A DNA stretch of 64,000 nucleotides from Vitellaria paradoxa (Eukaryota; Streptophyta; Magnoliopsida; Ericales; Sapotaceae). The notes beneath the pieces were generated by a model. That model worked only from the letters and a program-made list of their open reading frames with translations, was not told where the DNA came from and did not search any database. The stretch covers positions 20,171,752 to 20,235,751 of the forward strand of contig CM034237.1 in the NCBI GenBank assembly GCA_019916065.1. The letters are read 5' to 3'. Position numbers and translations under genes: made by a program. This document shows, piece by piece, positions 1-12,180 of this stretch (within the stretch, counting starts at the first letter, position 1; each line of letters opens with the position of its first letter).

Positions 1-758
1 GTTACATGTCACCTGAGTATGCAATGGAAGGTTTGTTTTCCACGAAATCTGATGTCTACAGCTTTGGTATATTATTATTAGAGATTGTTAGTGGCCAAAG
101 GAGCATTGGCTTTCGCATATCAGAGTTCTCAAACCTTATCCAATATGTAAGTATCTCCATTCATGTTACAACATTTTACATTTTATCCTATCTTAATTAA
201 AACTTCAATTACTTTTGAGTAATGACCCACAATAAAAAAAAAAAAAAAAGTCAAAAAAGGTAACTAAAATGAGGTAGAATATTTATATGTAGACCTATCG
301 CTTAAAAGTAATAAACCCATAAAGGACTAATTTAATTATAATTCTATCGCTTTCACATCATTCTAGTTTCATTTTTGGGTTCTATAGCACTTTCCTTTAT
401 ATATTGTGAGAAGATGGAAATTTTTTGAAATTGGTTTCAGGCATGGCATCTGTGGAATGAGGGTAAAGCAATGGAGCTGATTGATCCTTGCATTGCAAAT
501 TCTTGCTGTAGAAATGAATTGTTGAGATGCATACATGTAGGAATGCTGTGTATGCAGCACTCTGCAGCGGATAGACCAATAATGTCATCAGTGGTGTTGA
601 TGTTGGAGAGTGAAGGGGCAACTCTCCCAATGCCTAGACAACCAACGTTTTCTTCAGTGCACAGCAATATAGATTTGGTCGATATGGATTTGGGCACTGG
701 AGGTGATTATACCACAAGCACGAATGATGTAACAGTTACCGATGTTGTGGGAAGATAA
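1..758 (+). CDS. G-type lectin S-receptor-like Ser/Thr kinase, 3' end (cut by window edge)
   Basis: The last two exons of an S-RLK, join(1..146, 441..758). The first begins inside kinase subdomain VIII ([10 protein letters not shown]) and runs through subdomain IX ([16 protein letters not shown]). It ends in phase 0 at a GTAAG donor (147) and resumes after a TTTCAG acceptor with [16 protein letters not shown]. Subdomain XI and the C-terminal tail follow ([23 protein letters not shown], ending DVVGR, stop 756-758). By comparison with the complete gene at 6814-10900, position 1 lies two bases inside the penultimate exon. The tail is closest to that neighbour (the same MPRQPTF motif), so these two are probably recent tandem duplicates, B120-like by tail sequence. 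The ectodomain and catalytic loop are outside the window, so activity cannot be judged. No frameshift is visible. Confidence 0.93.
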
Positions 759-2273
759 TTTTTTTTTTCCTCTTTTTGCTCTGTATATTATAGCTGATTG
801 TTTGCTATGCAGAAAAAGGGTTAGAGAGGACTATAATACTATTAATAATTCAGTGCCTAAAGTGCTCCATATCAATAGTGAGATTTTTTGAAAATGATCC
901 AACAGTCCTAATTTAACTAGATTAAAATTAAATTTTTAATTAAAACCAAAAAAGTAAAGTGAATGACGATCTAATTTTTTAATCAAAACATACCTACCTT
1001 TGCTTTTAAATCATTATCCTTCTCATTTTTTTAGTTTTGATTAAAAAATTAATTTTAATTATGTTAAATTCAAATTGTCGGATAAATTGGAAAAAAATTC
1101 CACTGTTGATACGGAGTATTTCAACTGTTGAAGTGCCAAAAAGATTACAGCCCCTTCTAACTCGCAAAAGAGGACCCCAAAAAAAATAAATAAATAAAAG
1201 TATCGTGAGAATACATTTGAAGCAATGACCAAATGTTAAGGATTTGATGAATTTTTTTTGTGTCTTATTAATAATCTTCAACTAGCATGTGTAACTTTTT
1301 CAAAACTTTATAATAAGATAAATTTAACCACATTGATAAATCAAAAGGGTTAACAGGGGAGTTGACATTGAGGTTAACAACTTTTGTTTATACTAGTATT
1401 ACTGAATGTGCGTTGCACGATACAATCATCTTATAGTCTTTTGGATGTATTAATTTGTTTAGATATCATATGACTAACTCAATAGAATGCAATTGAAATT
1501 GCATGATGGTCATTAGAATATTATTGAAATGGTATAAGTGAACTTGTTGTGCAGTTAAAGAGAGGTATTTAAAATAAAAATAAATAAATATATGATACAA
1601 TGACAAGACATTTCGTAAAATTTTATTTTTGAATACGGTAAATGTACACTCTTGAATCCACAAAAAACACAAGTTTTAAAATTTCAACGAATATTATTAA
1701 TTAAGTGATAAAATTTTATATTACTGATTGGTGGACTTTGATCTATCTCAACTCTAAAAACTAACTCATTATTAGATTTTACCTCATATTTATATACTGA
1801 TCCATTCCACAATCAATGTAAAAGCACCCTAACAATTACAAGCACAATATATGATACTAAACTAATACTAACGTATTTCAAATTATATTTGATTTTCTAA
1901 ATGTCTAATGAGATATTCTAATTTGAATGGGGAACTCCTAACTAAACTAAGATTTCTTAGGCAAAATATGAAACTAAAAGTTTAAGTTAAAGTCCAAACT
2001 TAAATGTTAGAAAACAAAAATAAATGAAATATATCTTAAAAACTAATTGGAATTTTTTTATAAATAAAACTTTATTATTGACCATTCATCCCTCTCATAT
2101 ACTCTACATTAGACTCTCTCTCTTGAAAGAATTCATCCTCAAGTTTAGATATAGTTGAGAGTCGATGAAATAGTAAAATTAATAAAATCTCGAATGTTAA
2201 AAAATATTTGAATAAACTCAATCTTCTTGTGTTGCTTGAATCCCAACAAACTCAATCAGTCTTAATCTAATTG
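759..2273. other. Intergenic, AT-rich, no gene
   Basis: Spacer downstream of the first receptor kinase. The translations here are short and low-complexity. No RNA gene or complete transposon is recognised. The first 150 bp or so after the stop is presumably 3' UTR. Confidence 0.6.
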
Positions 2274-2420
2274 AGGGGGTGTTTGGAAGTTCAAAAAAAC
2301 TCAACTTTTGAGGGTGATGTGATATAAAATTGATAGGTGACAAATTTTGATTGAAGGAATTTGAAAACTTTTTAAGTTTTTTGAGTTTTTTTGAGTTTTT
2401 TTTTGCTTCCAAACGGGCTC
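2274..2420. mobile_element. MITE-like inverted-repeat element
   Basis: About 147 bp bounded by inverted ends (GGTGTTTGGAAG on the left, CTTCCAAACGGGC on the right). The interior is A/T-rich with T-runs and no coding capacity. The CGTTTGG/CCAAACG ends are shared by most small elements in this window. The target duplication is not clear. Confidence 0.55.
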
Positions 2421-2666
2421 TGAATCTTCAATCTTCAACTTAAAAAGAATTGATAATTATAGTTTTTTTTCTTCAGCAAGAAATGAAACCATATTATAAT
2501 TCTCACCAAGAATTAATAAATTTTAATCTTGTGAAATTTTTAATTTCTTACAGTAAGATCAATTATAATTTTTTTTTAAATAGTTATTCAGAGCTTACAA
2601 AGATATTATCTACAGAAGAAAGATGTCAATATCCTTTTGCTCTTAAGATTCCTCATAACTCGTTAA

Positions 2667-2825
2667 GGGGTTGTTTGGAGTAAGAAAATGTGAGATAAAT
2701 TGAGATAAATTATGATTTGGAGAGAGTTCGTAATGCGTGCAGTGAGAGAAAAAATTAATGTGATATAAAGTTAACAGAGATTTATAGAATTTTTTTTAGA
2801 GAAATTTAACAAACCAAACGACCCC
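2667..2825. mobile_element. Tourist/Harbinger-like MITE (159 bp) with TAA target duplication
   Basis: The termini GGGGTTGTTTGG and CCAAACGACCCC are inverted and flanked by TAA at 2664-2666 and 2826-2828. The interior (GAGATAAATTGAGATAAATT, then a GCGTGCAGTGAGAG block) recurs at 29796, 44316, 50476, 44950 and 53404. Ends of this kind with 3-bp TTA/TAA-like duplications are typical of PIF/Harbinger-derived MITEs. Confidence 0.8.
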
Positions 2826-3109
2826 TAAATGTTTTTGAATTGTTTGTTTTATCTCTTGCCTGACATTCCTAGACCGAATTAAATTTTGAGAAGACTTATA
2901 GTCGCCTTTTCTTTATTGGCCCTGTTAGGTTTTGTGCTAAATCATATTTGATTGTTGTCTAGAGGGAAAAAAAAAAAAAAAAAAAAAGAAAAGAGAAGTT
3001 AAAAAAAATCATAATTAAAGCAGGCTAAAAAGTTAGTAACCAGCGAGCTTGTTTGGTTGGAAGATTGGAAGACATGAACGGGAAGAAGGAAAATTGCCTT
3101 TTTCCTTTA

Positions 3110-3540
3110 TTCGGTGAGCAGAGGAAAAAATATATATATTGGAGTCTCTCTGTTTAAAAATCTGATATTTGCTGAAAAATTATTGAAATTTTTTAAAATT
3201 TATTCACTTATTACACGCATTACAGACTCATTACTTTTACCAAATCGCATTACGAACTCACCACTTTTACCAAATTGTATTATCTTTTTTTACTCCAAAC
3301 ACACAAAGAGGTTGTTTGGAGTAGAAAAAGATAATACAAATATATCGACTATATTATCTCACTTTTATCAAATTGTATTATCTTTTTTTACTCCAAACAC
3401 ACAAAAAGGTTGTTTGGAGTTGAGTGTTTGAAGTAATAAAAAGTGAGATAAAATGAGATTAATTGAATATTTATAATTCGTACAATAAGATGAAAAATAA
3501 ATATTTTTTTTTAATTTTCAGAGAAATTCAGTACATTAAA
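3110..3540. mobile_element. Compound MITE: tandem, head-to-head copies
   Basis: Several partial MITE copies overlap. A block starting CAAATTGTATTATC occurs at 3271 and again at 3369, 98 bp apart. Each copy ends in an inverted pair (TACTCCAAACACAC against GTTGTTTGGAGT). It looks like element ends joined end to end. The small ORF across it (3114-3431) is an artefact of the repeats. Confidence 0.55.
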
Positions 3541-4160
3541 TGCACCAAAAAGTATGAGAAAAAGAAATAGGCATGGGTCCACCGATTTGTTTTTTCTTCT
3601 CAGCAAATGAGTACAAAACAAGACAACGTTAGAAGTCGGTTTGTTAATGAAAAAATTAGTTTTTACTTTTATAGTTTTTTGTATTAATTATGTTTTAAAA
3701 GATATTTTTGATATTTACTTTTTAAAATAAAAAAAATATTTTATATCAAAATAAACACAATTTTAATTTTTTGGTTTTATATATTTATTTATTAAAAAAT
3801 AATTTTTTTATTTGACTTAAAAACATTCTGAAAAATCTGATTGGACCGAATATGGTTTTTGACTTTAGTCCTTCTTTATACGACGGGAGACGAACAGAAG
3901 GTCCCATCGCCTCGTCTCTTTTTTGGGTATGTTATTTATACTTGTAAAATAATTTGTTAATAAAAATGTTTTACATAAAAAAAATTAATTAGGTATAAAA
4001 AATTATTATCATTTTTTTATAAAACTGGTTCTTATTTTTAATTTATAAATGAATTTTTTTAATTTCTTATATTTTTTTGGATAAATGGAATAACATGCGT
4101 AAAAATTACGAATTAAAAAAATTAAAAAAAATCATGAAAAAGTTATAAAAGATAAAAAAT

Positions 4161-4296
4161 GGTTCATTTGGTCTATTAAAAAATTGTAAAAATTTTTAAA
4201 AATTATTTAATTTTTATCTCACTGTACGAATTACGAACTTACGAATTATCTCATTTTATTTTATTTTATTTTATTTTTATCACTCCAAACGCACCC
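4161..4296. mobile_element. MITE copy (CATTTGG ... CCAAACG)
   Basis: Roughly inverted ends (GGTTCATTTGG and CTCCAAACGCACCC) enclose the family's conserved core of CACTGTACGAATTACGAAC followed by ATTATCTCA. Similar cores are at 6180, 31190 and 55420. No target duplication could be fixed. Confidence 0.55.
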
Positions 4297-4737
4297 AAAA
4301 TTAAAATAAAACAACTGATTTTTTTTTTCCCTTTTTAAACCAACCCCGGGTTGAACATTTAAAATAATTTGGTTGGTCTTCTTAGGGCAAAATTAGAAAA
4401 TGAAAAATTTATGTAGTTTTCCTTTCTTTAGTTTCCATTTCCATGCTGATCATCGAAACAACTCGAGGTCCTCACCTTATTGATGGATATCAAAAGATAG
4501 AAGTCAATCTTCCATTGGGTCCACCGAGCCAAACGTAGAGTATTCAGTTTCAATTTTCCACAAGGCATGCAAAGCTAGATTTTTCTGCAAGTTGGACTTG
4601 TCTCTCGTGATTTTCATTTAAAGCATTGACACAAGCTCCTTCGGTCCCGTACCAAGAGTTCCTGCCACCAAGTACCGTCCAAATCAGGGCACTCCAAGGT
4701 CCAACTGTAATCCTCGCGTGTGATTGACTATATATAG

Positions 4738-4742
<5 letters not shown>

Positions 4743-4769
<27 letters not shown>
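4743..4769. repeat. (TA)n microsatellite
   Basis: An uninterrupted TA dinucleotide run directly abuts the MITE that starts at 4770. Confidence 0.9.
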
Positions 4770-5287
4770 GTCTCTATTTGGAGCTCTAAAAAGTGACAAA
4801 AAAAATGAAATACAATGTGATTTAGGGAAATTTTTTATATTTGGTGCACGCCGCTTAAACTGCGTTTTTTGGAGATGGATAGTGAAATTTCGTTCTGACG
4901 GATTAGATTTTCGTTCGAACAAATTCAAAATTTTAAGCACTTATACTTCTTTACACTACAATCTATCCAAACGGATTGTAGAAACTATTTGGACGAAAAT
5001 TGTCCCCGCGATTCTGTCGAAACAGTTTCTACAATCCGTTTGGATGGTTTTAAAAATGCCACAAAAAATAGTCAAAGTGGGTGTCATTTGGTAGTTTAGG
5101 AGTCCATAGTAAGAATAACGAAAAAATTTTTGCTATTTAATTAACCGAATTCTAGTTATTAACTTTTTTTTTAGAAAGATATTGAACGTTTTTTGAATTT
5201 TAAAAAGACGGGAATTTGTAATATTTTATAGAAATTTTTAGAAGTTTTCATAGATTTTCATCAAATGATGGTATACCAAATCTACCC
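4770..5287. mobile_element. ~518-bp MITE with internal hairpin, copy A
   Basis: Alignable by eye along its length with the 617-bp element at 13952-14568. Both share the left end (TTTGGAG), an ACTGCRTTTTT block, a repeat of CGGATT/AACGGATT-type motifs, AAAGATATTGAACGTTTTT near the right end, and a CACCAAA/TACCAAA right end. TAT flanks both sides (4767-4769, 5288-5290), but the left flank sits in a (TA)n tract, so the duplication is uncertain. A perfect 22-nt inverted repeat (4965-4986 with 5024-5045) lies in the middle. Short ORFs here are chance. Confidence 0.65.
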
Positions 5288-6120
5288 TATGTATACGTAT
5301 CACTATTTTACAATTTGTTGGTTTCTTAAAAAATTGATGATGATTATGAAACGTTCTTATTATAAATTATTATTTAAGACAAAAAAAATAAAAAAAAAGA
5401 ATGATGTAGCATATATGTTGACTTGGAGATAAAGCGGCCAATACCATTAAGTACGTTGTTACGTGATGTTTTTTAGTCTTAATTTTCGTTAAACTCTTGT
5501 TTTTTTTTTCCGCTATATCTGTTATTTTTCGTTATTGTTATACTTACCGGCCGTTACTCTTTTTTAAAACTAAACTCCAAACTGTCCGTTTCTATTTTTG
5601 TAACATGTAAAATTTAGTCAGCTGGTGAATGACCTTTGTAACATGTCATTATATTTGTTATCTTAATTGGTACATATCTAGACATTGCCTTGCAACACAC
5701 ACACATATATATATATATATTTACCCTGAGTTTCTTGATGGTGATCTCTCAACTCATCCTACTTATTATATAATCTAGCAGTTGCCCAAAAGGTGGAAAA
5801 TTTAACTTTTTTTTTTTTTTTGTTTTGTAGAAAAATAGCTATGTTTAGTCTAGAAATTAAACATTATTTTTTCCTCTAAAAACGATATTTTATCAGTACC
5901 AAACAAATGTGAAAGTGAAAGTCATTTTTTTAAAGGAATTTAATATCTAAATGTATATGGTGTGAACTCAGAACAAGATTGGTCCAAGGTTAATACCTGC
6001 CATCTGCAGTTCTGTTTTTACAAGGAAGTGCTTGCATCTTAATTTGGAAAATGTCAAAAAAATGAACTCCCATTTCAAAATAAATTTGAAAATTCTTTAG
6101 TCCCAACTTAAAAATTATTA
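5288..6120. other. Intergenic, no gene
   Basis: AT-rich spacer with T-runs and a short (AT)n at about 5705-5720. I see no coding or RNA gene. Confidence 0.6.
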
Positions 6121-6249
6121 AAGCATCGTTTGGCACGATAAAAAATGTTGAAAAATTCTGAAAACCTCTAAAAATTATTCACTTTTTTTTCACTGCACGA
6201 ATTACGAACTTATAAATTATCTTACTTTTTCTCACTCCAAACACCCCCT
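6121..6249. mobile_element. MITE copy
   Basis: Ends GCATCGTTTGGC and CTCCAAACACCCCC surround the shared core (CACTGCACGAATTACGAAC). It lies about 560 bp upstream of the receptor-kinase start at 6814, within plausible promoter distance. Confidence 0.55.
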
Positions 6250-6813
6250 AATACAAATTTGAAAATTCAGTGGTCCCATCCTTCTTAGTTTCACTGTCAT
6301 AGAACTCATATAATAAATATTAACTCGTCTCATAAATCAAAGGTCAACTTGAATAGTTATGATAACCCCACCCAATTTTAGCCCAAAATATATTCATATT
6401 CATCCCCAAACTGTGATAGATTGTATTTGTGTGCAGTGCTTTCAGGTTGATTTTTATTTATTTTTATTATTCTATGAAGTGATTTTTCACCTAAACTTTA
6501 TCATTTGTGTGTGTTCAGACTATGCTTATATCACATGGGAATCGATTTTCTTGACACAAACCTAACAAAAAATCAACCTTCAAAGCTTTTCTGAGGCTTT
6601 GCCATGAGTTACAAAGTTGGGCTAGTCAAATTGAGAATCTTCAAAAAAACGTTTCAGGTCAACCTTGTCAACTACTTCGCCATTTAATCCTTGTAAGCAG
6701 GACATCAATGGCGGCCAGAGAATGTTCTTCTTTGATTTCACCAGAAGATAGCGCTTTTTCTTCGAACCCATTTTGTTTTCCAGATGAATTTCTACCGTTC
6801 TCAATATTGTAAA

Positions 6814-9800
6814 ATGGGCATTAGCTCCACAGCTCTGGCAGCTACTTTTTGTTGGTCTGTCTTTTCTGTCTTATGTTGGTTTTCTTTATTTGGTTCTGCA
6901 ACCAACAACATTACACAGGGCCAATTGATTAAAGATGGTGAAACCATTGTCTCTGCAGGAGAAGAATTCGTGCTCGGGTTCTTTAGTCCCGAAAATTCAA
7001 CAAACAGATATGTTGGAATATGGTACTACAAGGTTTTGGTACAAACTGTGGTATGGGTTGCAAACAGAGAGAATCCTATCTCGAGCGAAGATGGAGTTTT
7101 AACGCTCGGAAACAATAGGAATCTCATGGTTTTAGATGGAGATGGGATACAAGTCTGGTCCAGTAATGGCTCGAATGTATCAGAAAATGTTACTGCAATT
7201 CTGATGGATACAGGAAATCTTGTTATCTCAAGCAGCGACAGTGTTGGAGACATAAATAAGGCCTTTTGGGAGAGCTTCAAAAATCCCACAGATACTTTTC
7301 TACCTGACATGAAAGTCTACGGGAATATTAAGGATGGAGAGAGCCGACATTTTACTTCTTGGAAGAGTGCGAATGATCCTTCTCCGGGGCGATACTCAAT
7401 GGGAGTTGATCCACGAGGATCACCGCAGATAGTGATATGGGATGGACTGGATAGACGTTGGAGAAGTGGGCATTGGAATGGAATAATATTCACTGGCGTT
7501 CCCGACATGAGGACGATCTATCTGTATGGTTTTAAGCTTTTCAATGAGGGGAATGACAGCTTTTATTTCACGTATACCTCATCGAACAGTTCTGATCTGA
7601 TTAGGTTTCTGATCGGGTGGGACGGAGAGGAGCAGCAGCTGAGGTGGAATGAAAGTGAGAATGAATGGAGTGTGATTCAATCGCAGCCTTCTGACCAATG
7701 CGAGGACTATAACAAGTGTGGGAGTTCTGGGAAATGCAGTGTCACAAACTCTCCCATTTGCAGTTGTATTGAAGGGTTTGAACCAAAGTATTTGGACCAA
7801 TGGAGGAGGGGAAATTGGTCAGGTGGATGTGTTAGAAGGACTCCATTGAAGTGTGGAACGAATAGCAGAACCACTGTGGTGGGGGATGGAGAAGAGGATG
7901 GGTTCAAAATGATTGAAGGGGTGAAGTTGCCTGACTTTGCAGACTTGATGGAGGCAGAAAACATTGAGGATTGTGGACAGAAATGCTTGAAGAATTGTTC
8001 GTGCCTTGCATATGCATATGTGAGTGGAATCAACTGCATGATTTGGGGTGGGGATTTGATAGATATTCAGCAGTTTGGAGAAGGTGGGAACGACCTGTAC
8101 GTTCGCGTTGCTAGTTCTGAATTAGGTAAGGTAAATTTTACTTGTTCATTCCTTTTGGTCACATTTCTCATTTCTGGTTTTTGTGTTTGCCTGAATTTCC
8201 AACAGTAGAAAAACACTACACTTCCTATATGATTAATATCACACAACCTTCCTGGGGTCACCTCTAGAGATGGTGTTCAATTTTTAATTCCCTTCTCACA
8301 ACTAGGACAATCGTCAATCTTATTGCAGTATTGAAGACTTTTCAGTTTCTTCGAATCAAAATTGAACATAGTCCAAATATTTTTTTCTTACTCTTGTAAA
8401 AATTGGCTTCACGGATTGAAAAATTACAAATATATGAACAAAAATACCAATCACTCACTATTTGAAAGTGGTGGAGAGCTCACAAGAAATAGCAGCAAAA
8501 TTCTTTTGCTCTTGGTTATCCTTAGCTGTTGTAGCTTAAAAGCGAGGCAGCAAAATTTACTGCTGGGTGTTCATCTACTCTGTCTTAGTTTTGTGATCAT
8601 TCATAACATGGGAATAAACACAAAAGACACACACTAAGCAGATTAGCTTTAGAAACTAACTAAATGGAGTTTTCAAAAAAATTCTACTCTTCCATTCTGT
8701 TTAATTGTTAAATCAAAAAAAAGAGGAGCATATGAAATTCTGAGAGCATATATTGTCATGGTTTTTGAAATCAAATTTTGATACTGATCAGTGCAATGAC
8801 TCTTCTCTTTTCTCTTCAAACATAGGTAAGAAAGGCAAAATTTCCAAGTTTATGATAATTGTGATCATAGTAACAGGAGTATTCTTCATCAGTGTATGTA
8901 TTTGGTTACTTTGGAGGCTCAGAACAAAAGTGAAAGGTAGAATTACAAATCCAGCTTATGAAAAATGTATTATTTTCTTTTCCAGATACCATCTACAATG
9001 TTTGTTTTTATATTTAATATTCAGTTACAGCACTCCCAAGGTCATGGGGGAATAGCAATCGATTACCAACAATTGATCGAAGAAGTAGTAGAGATTTTTC
9101 AACAGAAGTTCCAGTAACAGGCAGCCTCGGTGTTGAAGGGCAGCAGCACACAGGGTCAGAATTATCTCTGTTCAGCTTTGGTGATGTGGCTGCTGCTACA
9201 AACAACTTTTCTGATGAAAACAAGCTCGGAAAAGGGGGGTTTGGTCCAGTCTACAAGGTAAATTCTATCTCTGGTGGAAAATAGATTATTTGCATGAGAG
9301 TTGAGAAATTTTTTTGGCAATGTACTAAAAGTGGAGCTAATTTTAATTTTCAGGGGAAGTTATTAGGAGGAGAAGAAATAGCTGTGAAGAGGCTTTCGAG
9401 GAAGTCTGGACAAGGTTTGGAGGAGTTCACAAATGAGATGACACTAATCGCAAAATTGCAACACAGAAATCTTGTTAGAATTCTGGGCTGCTGCATAGAT
9501 GGTGATGAAAGAATGCTGCTTTACGAATACATGCCAAACAATAGCTTGAATTCATTTCTTTTCGGTTAGTTATATATACATTCTATGACTGCTAAATTTG
9601 CTTTCTCAATCTTCTGTTTGAAAATTTCACAAGCACTCAAAAGATGAATCTCTAGGGCTGTCTATTATGAGGGTTTCAGTTGAACCTTCAAATTTTTTTC
9701 TTTTTTTTTTTTTTTCACTTTCTTTTGGGATGGCTTAATTTTCATGAACATGATGACAGATCCATCTAAGCAAGCACAATTAGACTGGAGAAAACGCTTT

Positions 9801-10900
9801 GACATTATTAAAGGAATTGCACGGGGACTCCTTTATCTTCATAGAGATTCGAGGCTTAGAATAATTCATAGAGATCTAAAAACGAGCAATGTTTTGTTGG
9901 ATGAAGAGATGAACCCGAAAATTTCAGATTTTGGTATGGCCAAGATTTTTGGAAGAAACGACAGTGAAGCAAGTACAAATCGAGTTGTTGGCACATAGTG
10001 AGTTAAAAGTTCTACTGCACACAAACTGTCATCTATTTAATCTTTGACAATATTAAGGGTGTGTTCGGAGTATGAATTTGTGCAGTGAAAAGAAAAATAA
10101 AGGAAAATGTTGTTTTATATATTCATTTTCTATGCTTAACCAAAGAAAAAAAAAATCTTTTGGCAAATATCTATCAATTTTCATCTCATTTTCTAATCAT
10201 ACCAAAATAAAATTAAAATAAATTTAACTTTTTTTTATCATTTTGATTTCCTTCATTTTTCGGCTGCTTTTCTTCCCCCACCCCCAATAAATCCCTTTTC
10301 CAAACACAGCCTAATAACTTAATGACTTGAATTTTTCTATTCTTGTTATATGCAGTGGCTACATGGCCCCTGAGTATGCAATGGAGGGCCTATTTTCTGT
10401 GAAATCGGATGTTTACAGTTTTGGAATATTATTACTAGAGATTGTAAGTGGTCGAAGGAACAGTAGTTTTCGCTCACTTGAATACTCAAACATTATTGGA
10501 TATGTAAGTCTGCGAAGATGGTTCTCTCCTTTTAACTTCAACATGAAAAAATTAATTTTATTTGATTTGTAGTTATTTTTGGTGATTTCAGGCATGGGAT
10601 CTATGGGAAGGAGGTCAAGCAATGAAGCTGATTGATCCTTCAATTGGAGATTCATGTTGTGAAAATGAAGTGCTGAGATGCATACACCTGGCAATGCTGT
10701 GTGTTCAGGACTCGGCTAATCACAGACCAACCATGTCTTCTGTAGTGTTGATGTTGGAGAGTGAAAATGCGACAATGCCAATGCCTAGACAGCCCACTTT
10801 TACTTCAATGAGGCGCTCTGCTGAAATAGATGTATGCAAGGACAGCCATGAAGTTGCGTCCTTAAATGGCATAACCATTAGTCTGGTCACTGGCAGATAA
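6814..10900 (+). CDS. G-type lectin S-receptor-like Ser/Thr kinase, complete (7 exons)
   Basis: Exons: join(6814..8125, 8826..8936, 9025..9257, 9354..9564, 9760..9997, 10356..10503, 10592..10900), 853 aa. All introns are GT..AG and phases match. An in-frame ATG at 6784 would give 863 aa. I prefer 6814 because it has A at -3 and G at +4 and opens directly on the signal peptide. Exon 1 encodes signal peptide, B-lectin domain ([23 protein letters not shown]), S-locus glycoprotein domain, EGF-like cysteines (~296-335) and PAN domain (~362-437). Exon 2 encodes the membrane helix (~446-467). Kinase: GKGGFG 543-548, Lys564 (IAVKRL), HRDLK with Asp661, DFG Asp679, APEYAMEG; all catalytic residues present, so an active RD kinase is expected. 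The tail ends MPRQPTFTS...LVTGR, B120-like. Predicted role: plasma-membrane receptor; ligand unknown. Intron 5 carries a MITE. Confidence 0.95.
8126..8825 (+). other. Intron 1 of the 6814-10900 kinase gene
   Basis: A 700-bp intron between the exon for the whole ectodomain and the membrane-helix exon. Donor G|GTAAG after SSEL, acceptor CATAG, phase 1. It holds only chance ORFs. Splicing failure would read on to a stop at 8206-8208, giving a soluble ectodomain with a short foreign tail. Confidence 0.8.
10057..10311. mobile_element. 255-bp MITE inside intron 5, TAA target duplication
   Basis: Ends GGGTGTGTTCGG and CCAAACACAGCC, flanked by TAA at 10054-10056 and 10312-10314. It fills most of the 358-bp intron between the catalytic-loop exon and the APE exon. 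The interior (CTATGCTTAACCAAAG, then AAATAAATTTAACTTTTTTT) links it to the elements at 27351, 40542 and 41625. Confidence 0.75.
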
Positions 10901-12180
10901 AATTACTCATCTTTTATCCGAATCTGGGAGGATTTGATGTCAGCCCCGTGGCAATCCGATCTGAACCGTTGGATTCAAACACATTCATATATTTTTTAAA
11001 TTAAAAATTCGTGAATATATTTAAACATTAAGATAGATCGAGTTGTCACGAATTTGATTTCAGCCTTGCCCATTTGTTTTATCCCTTCTATTTTATCTTA
11101 TTGCTGGTTCTATTCCCCGTTTGAACGAGAGAAATGTTATTATTATTATTATTTTGGTTTTGTTTATAATCATATTTGATGGAAGTTTGTTTTGTAGCTC
11201 TACAAGTTCTCTTAGGATTATTCACGGAATAGGAGATGTTGGTTGACCACAAAATAGTTAGATTCCCATCATCAGCACTTTCTGGGCCAGGGTTGGAGCC
11301 TGCAACTATTAGTATAACTTCTCTATGTTTTGCCACTCAAATATGGTACGATTTGAATTTTTTTATTACTTTCAAAAAGATAGCTCATTAAAAAAAAAAT
11401 TTATTACATAAATACCATTGTCAGGACACCTTAATTGACCACAAAATAGTTTCAGTTTGTTTCCCATTCGGCAGCTCTAGATGCCCATCATCAGCAACTT
11501 TTAGATCAAGGGTCGGAGCCTGCAATATGGCTTCTCTATGCGTGCCACCCAAACAGCACTATGTACCATGTGGCACTGTATTATCGAAAGCTATATAAAA
11601 TATATAAAATCAAATTGATGTCGCAAAATATAAAATCAGATTAATGTGACATGCATATGTGTTTATTATTTTTATAAAAATAATTCACTAAAAAGTCATT
11701 TTATTATGTAAATACTATTATTATATCATTTTATTTACATTTGATGAAAAAAAACAAAATTGAAAAAATACTTTTTTTCACTATGCTAACATACTGCTTA
11801 CTAGAAGAACTACCAGGACTGAAGAAGCCTAACTCGAGTATTTCAGTGATTCAGTCAGTTTCTTCTAGGGAGAACTTTCTGGAACGGTCTATGACTCTGT
11901 TTAGAAAAAGTATTCGGGGAAGGGAAAAGAAAAATAGGGAAAATGGGTAAAAAAAAAAAAGTAAAACAAAATAAAAAAAGTTAAAATTTATATATTTATT
12001 TATTATTATTATTTATTTTTTGATATCGTTTAAAAAAGAGAATAAAAATGAACAAATATTTTTCAAAGAATATTTAATTTTTATTTAATTAATCATACAA
12101 AAAATTAGTGCATATATTACTCCACTTTTTTGGAGTTATATATGTGATTCATTGTTAGAAATTTGCCTTTTATGTGATAT
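10901..12180. other. Intergenic; contains a degenerate direct repeat
   Basis: Downstream of the second kinase. A segment starting GACCACAAAATAGTT and running through CATCATCAGCA...GGAGCCTGCAA...TTCTCTATG occurs at about 11244-11341 and again at about 11438-11552, each followed by a TTATTACATAAATACCATT-like block. A third, weaker tail is near 11680. No gene is recognised. Confidence 0.6.
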
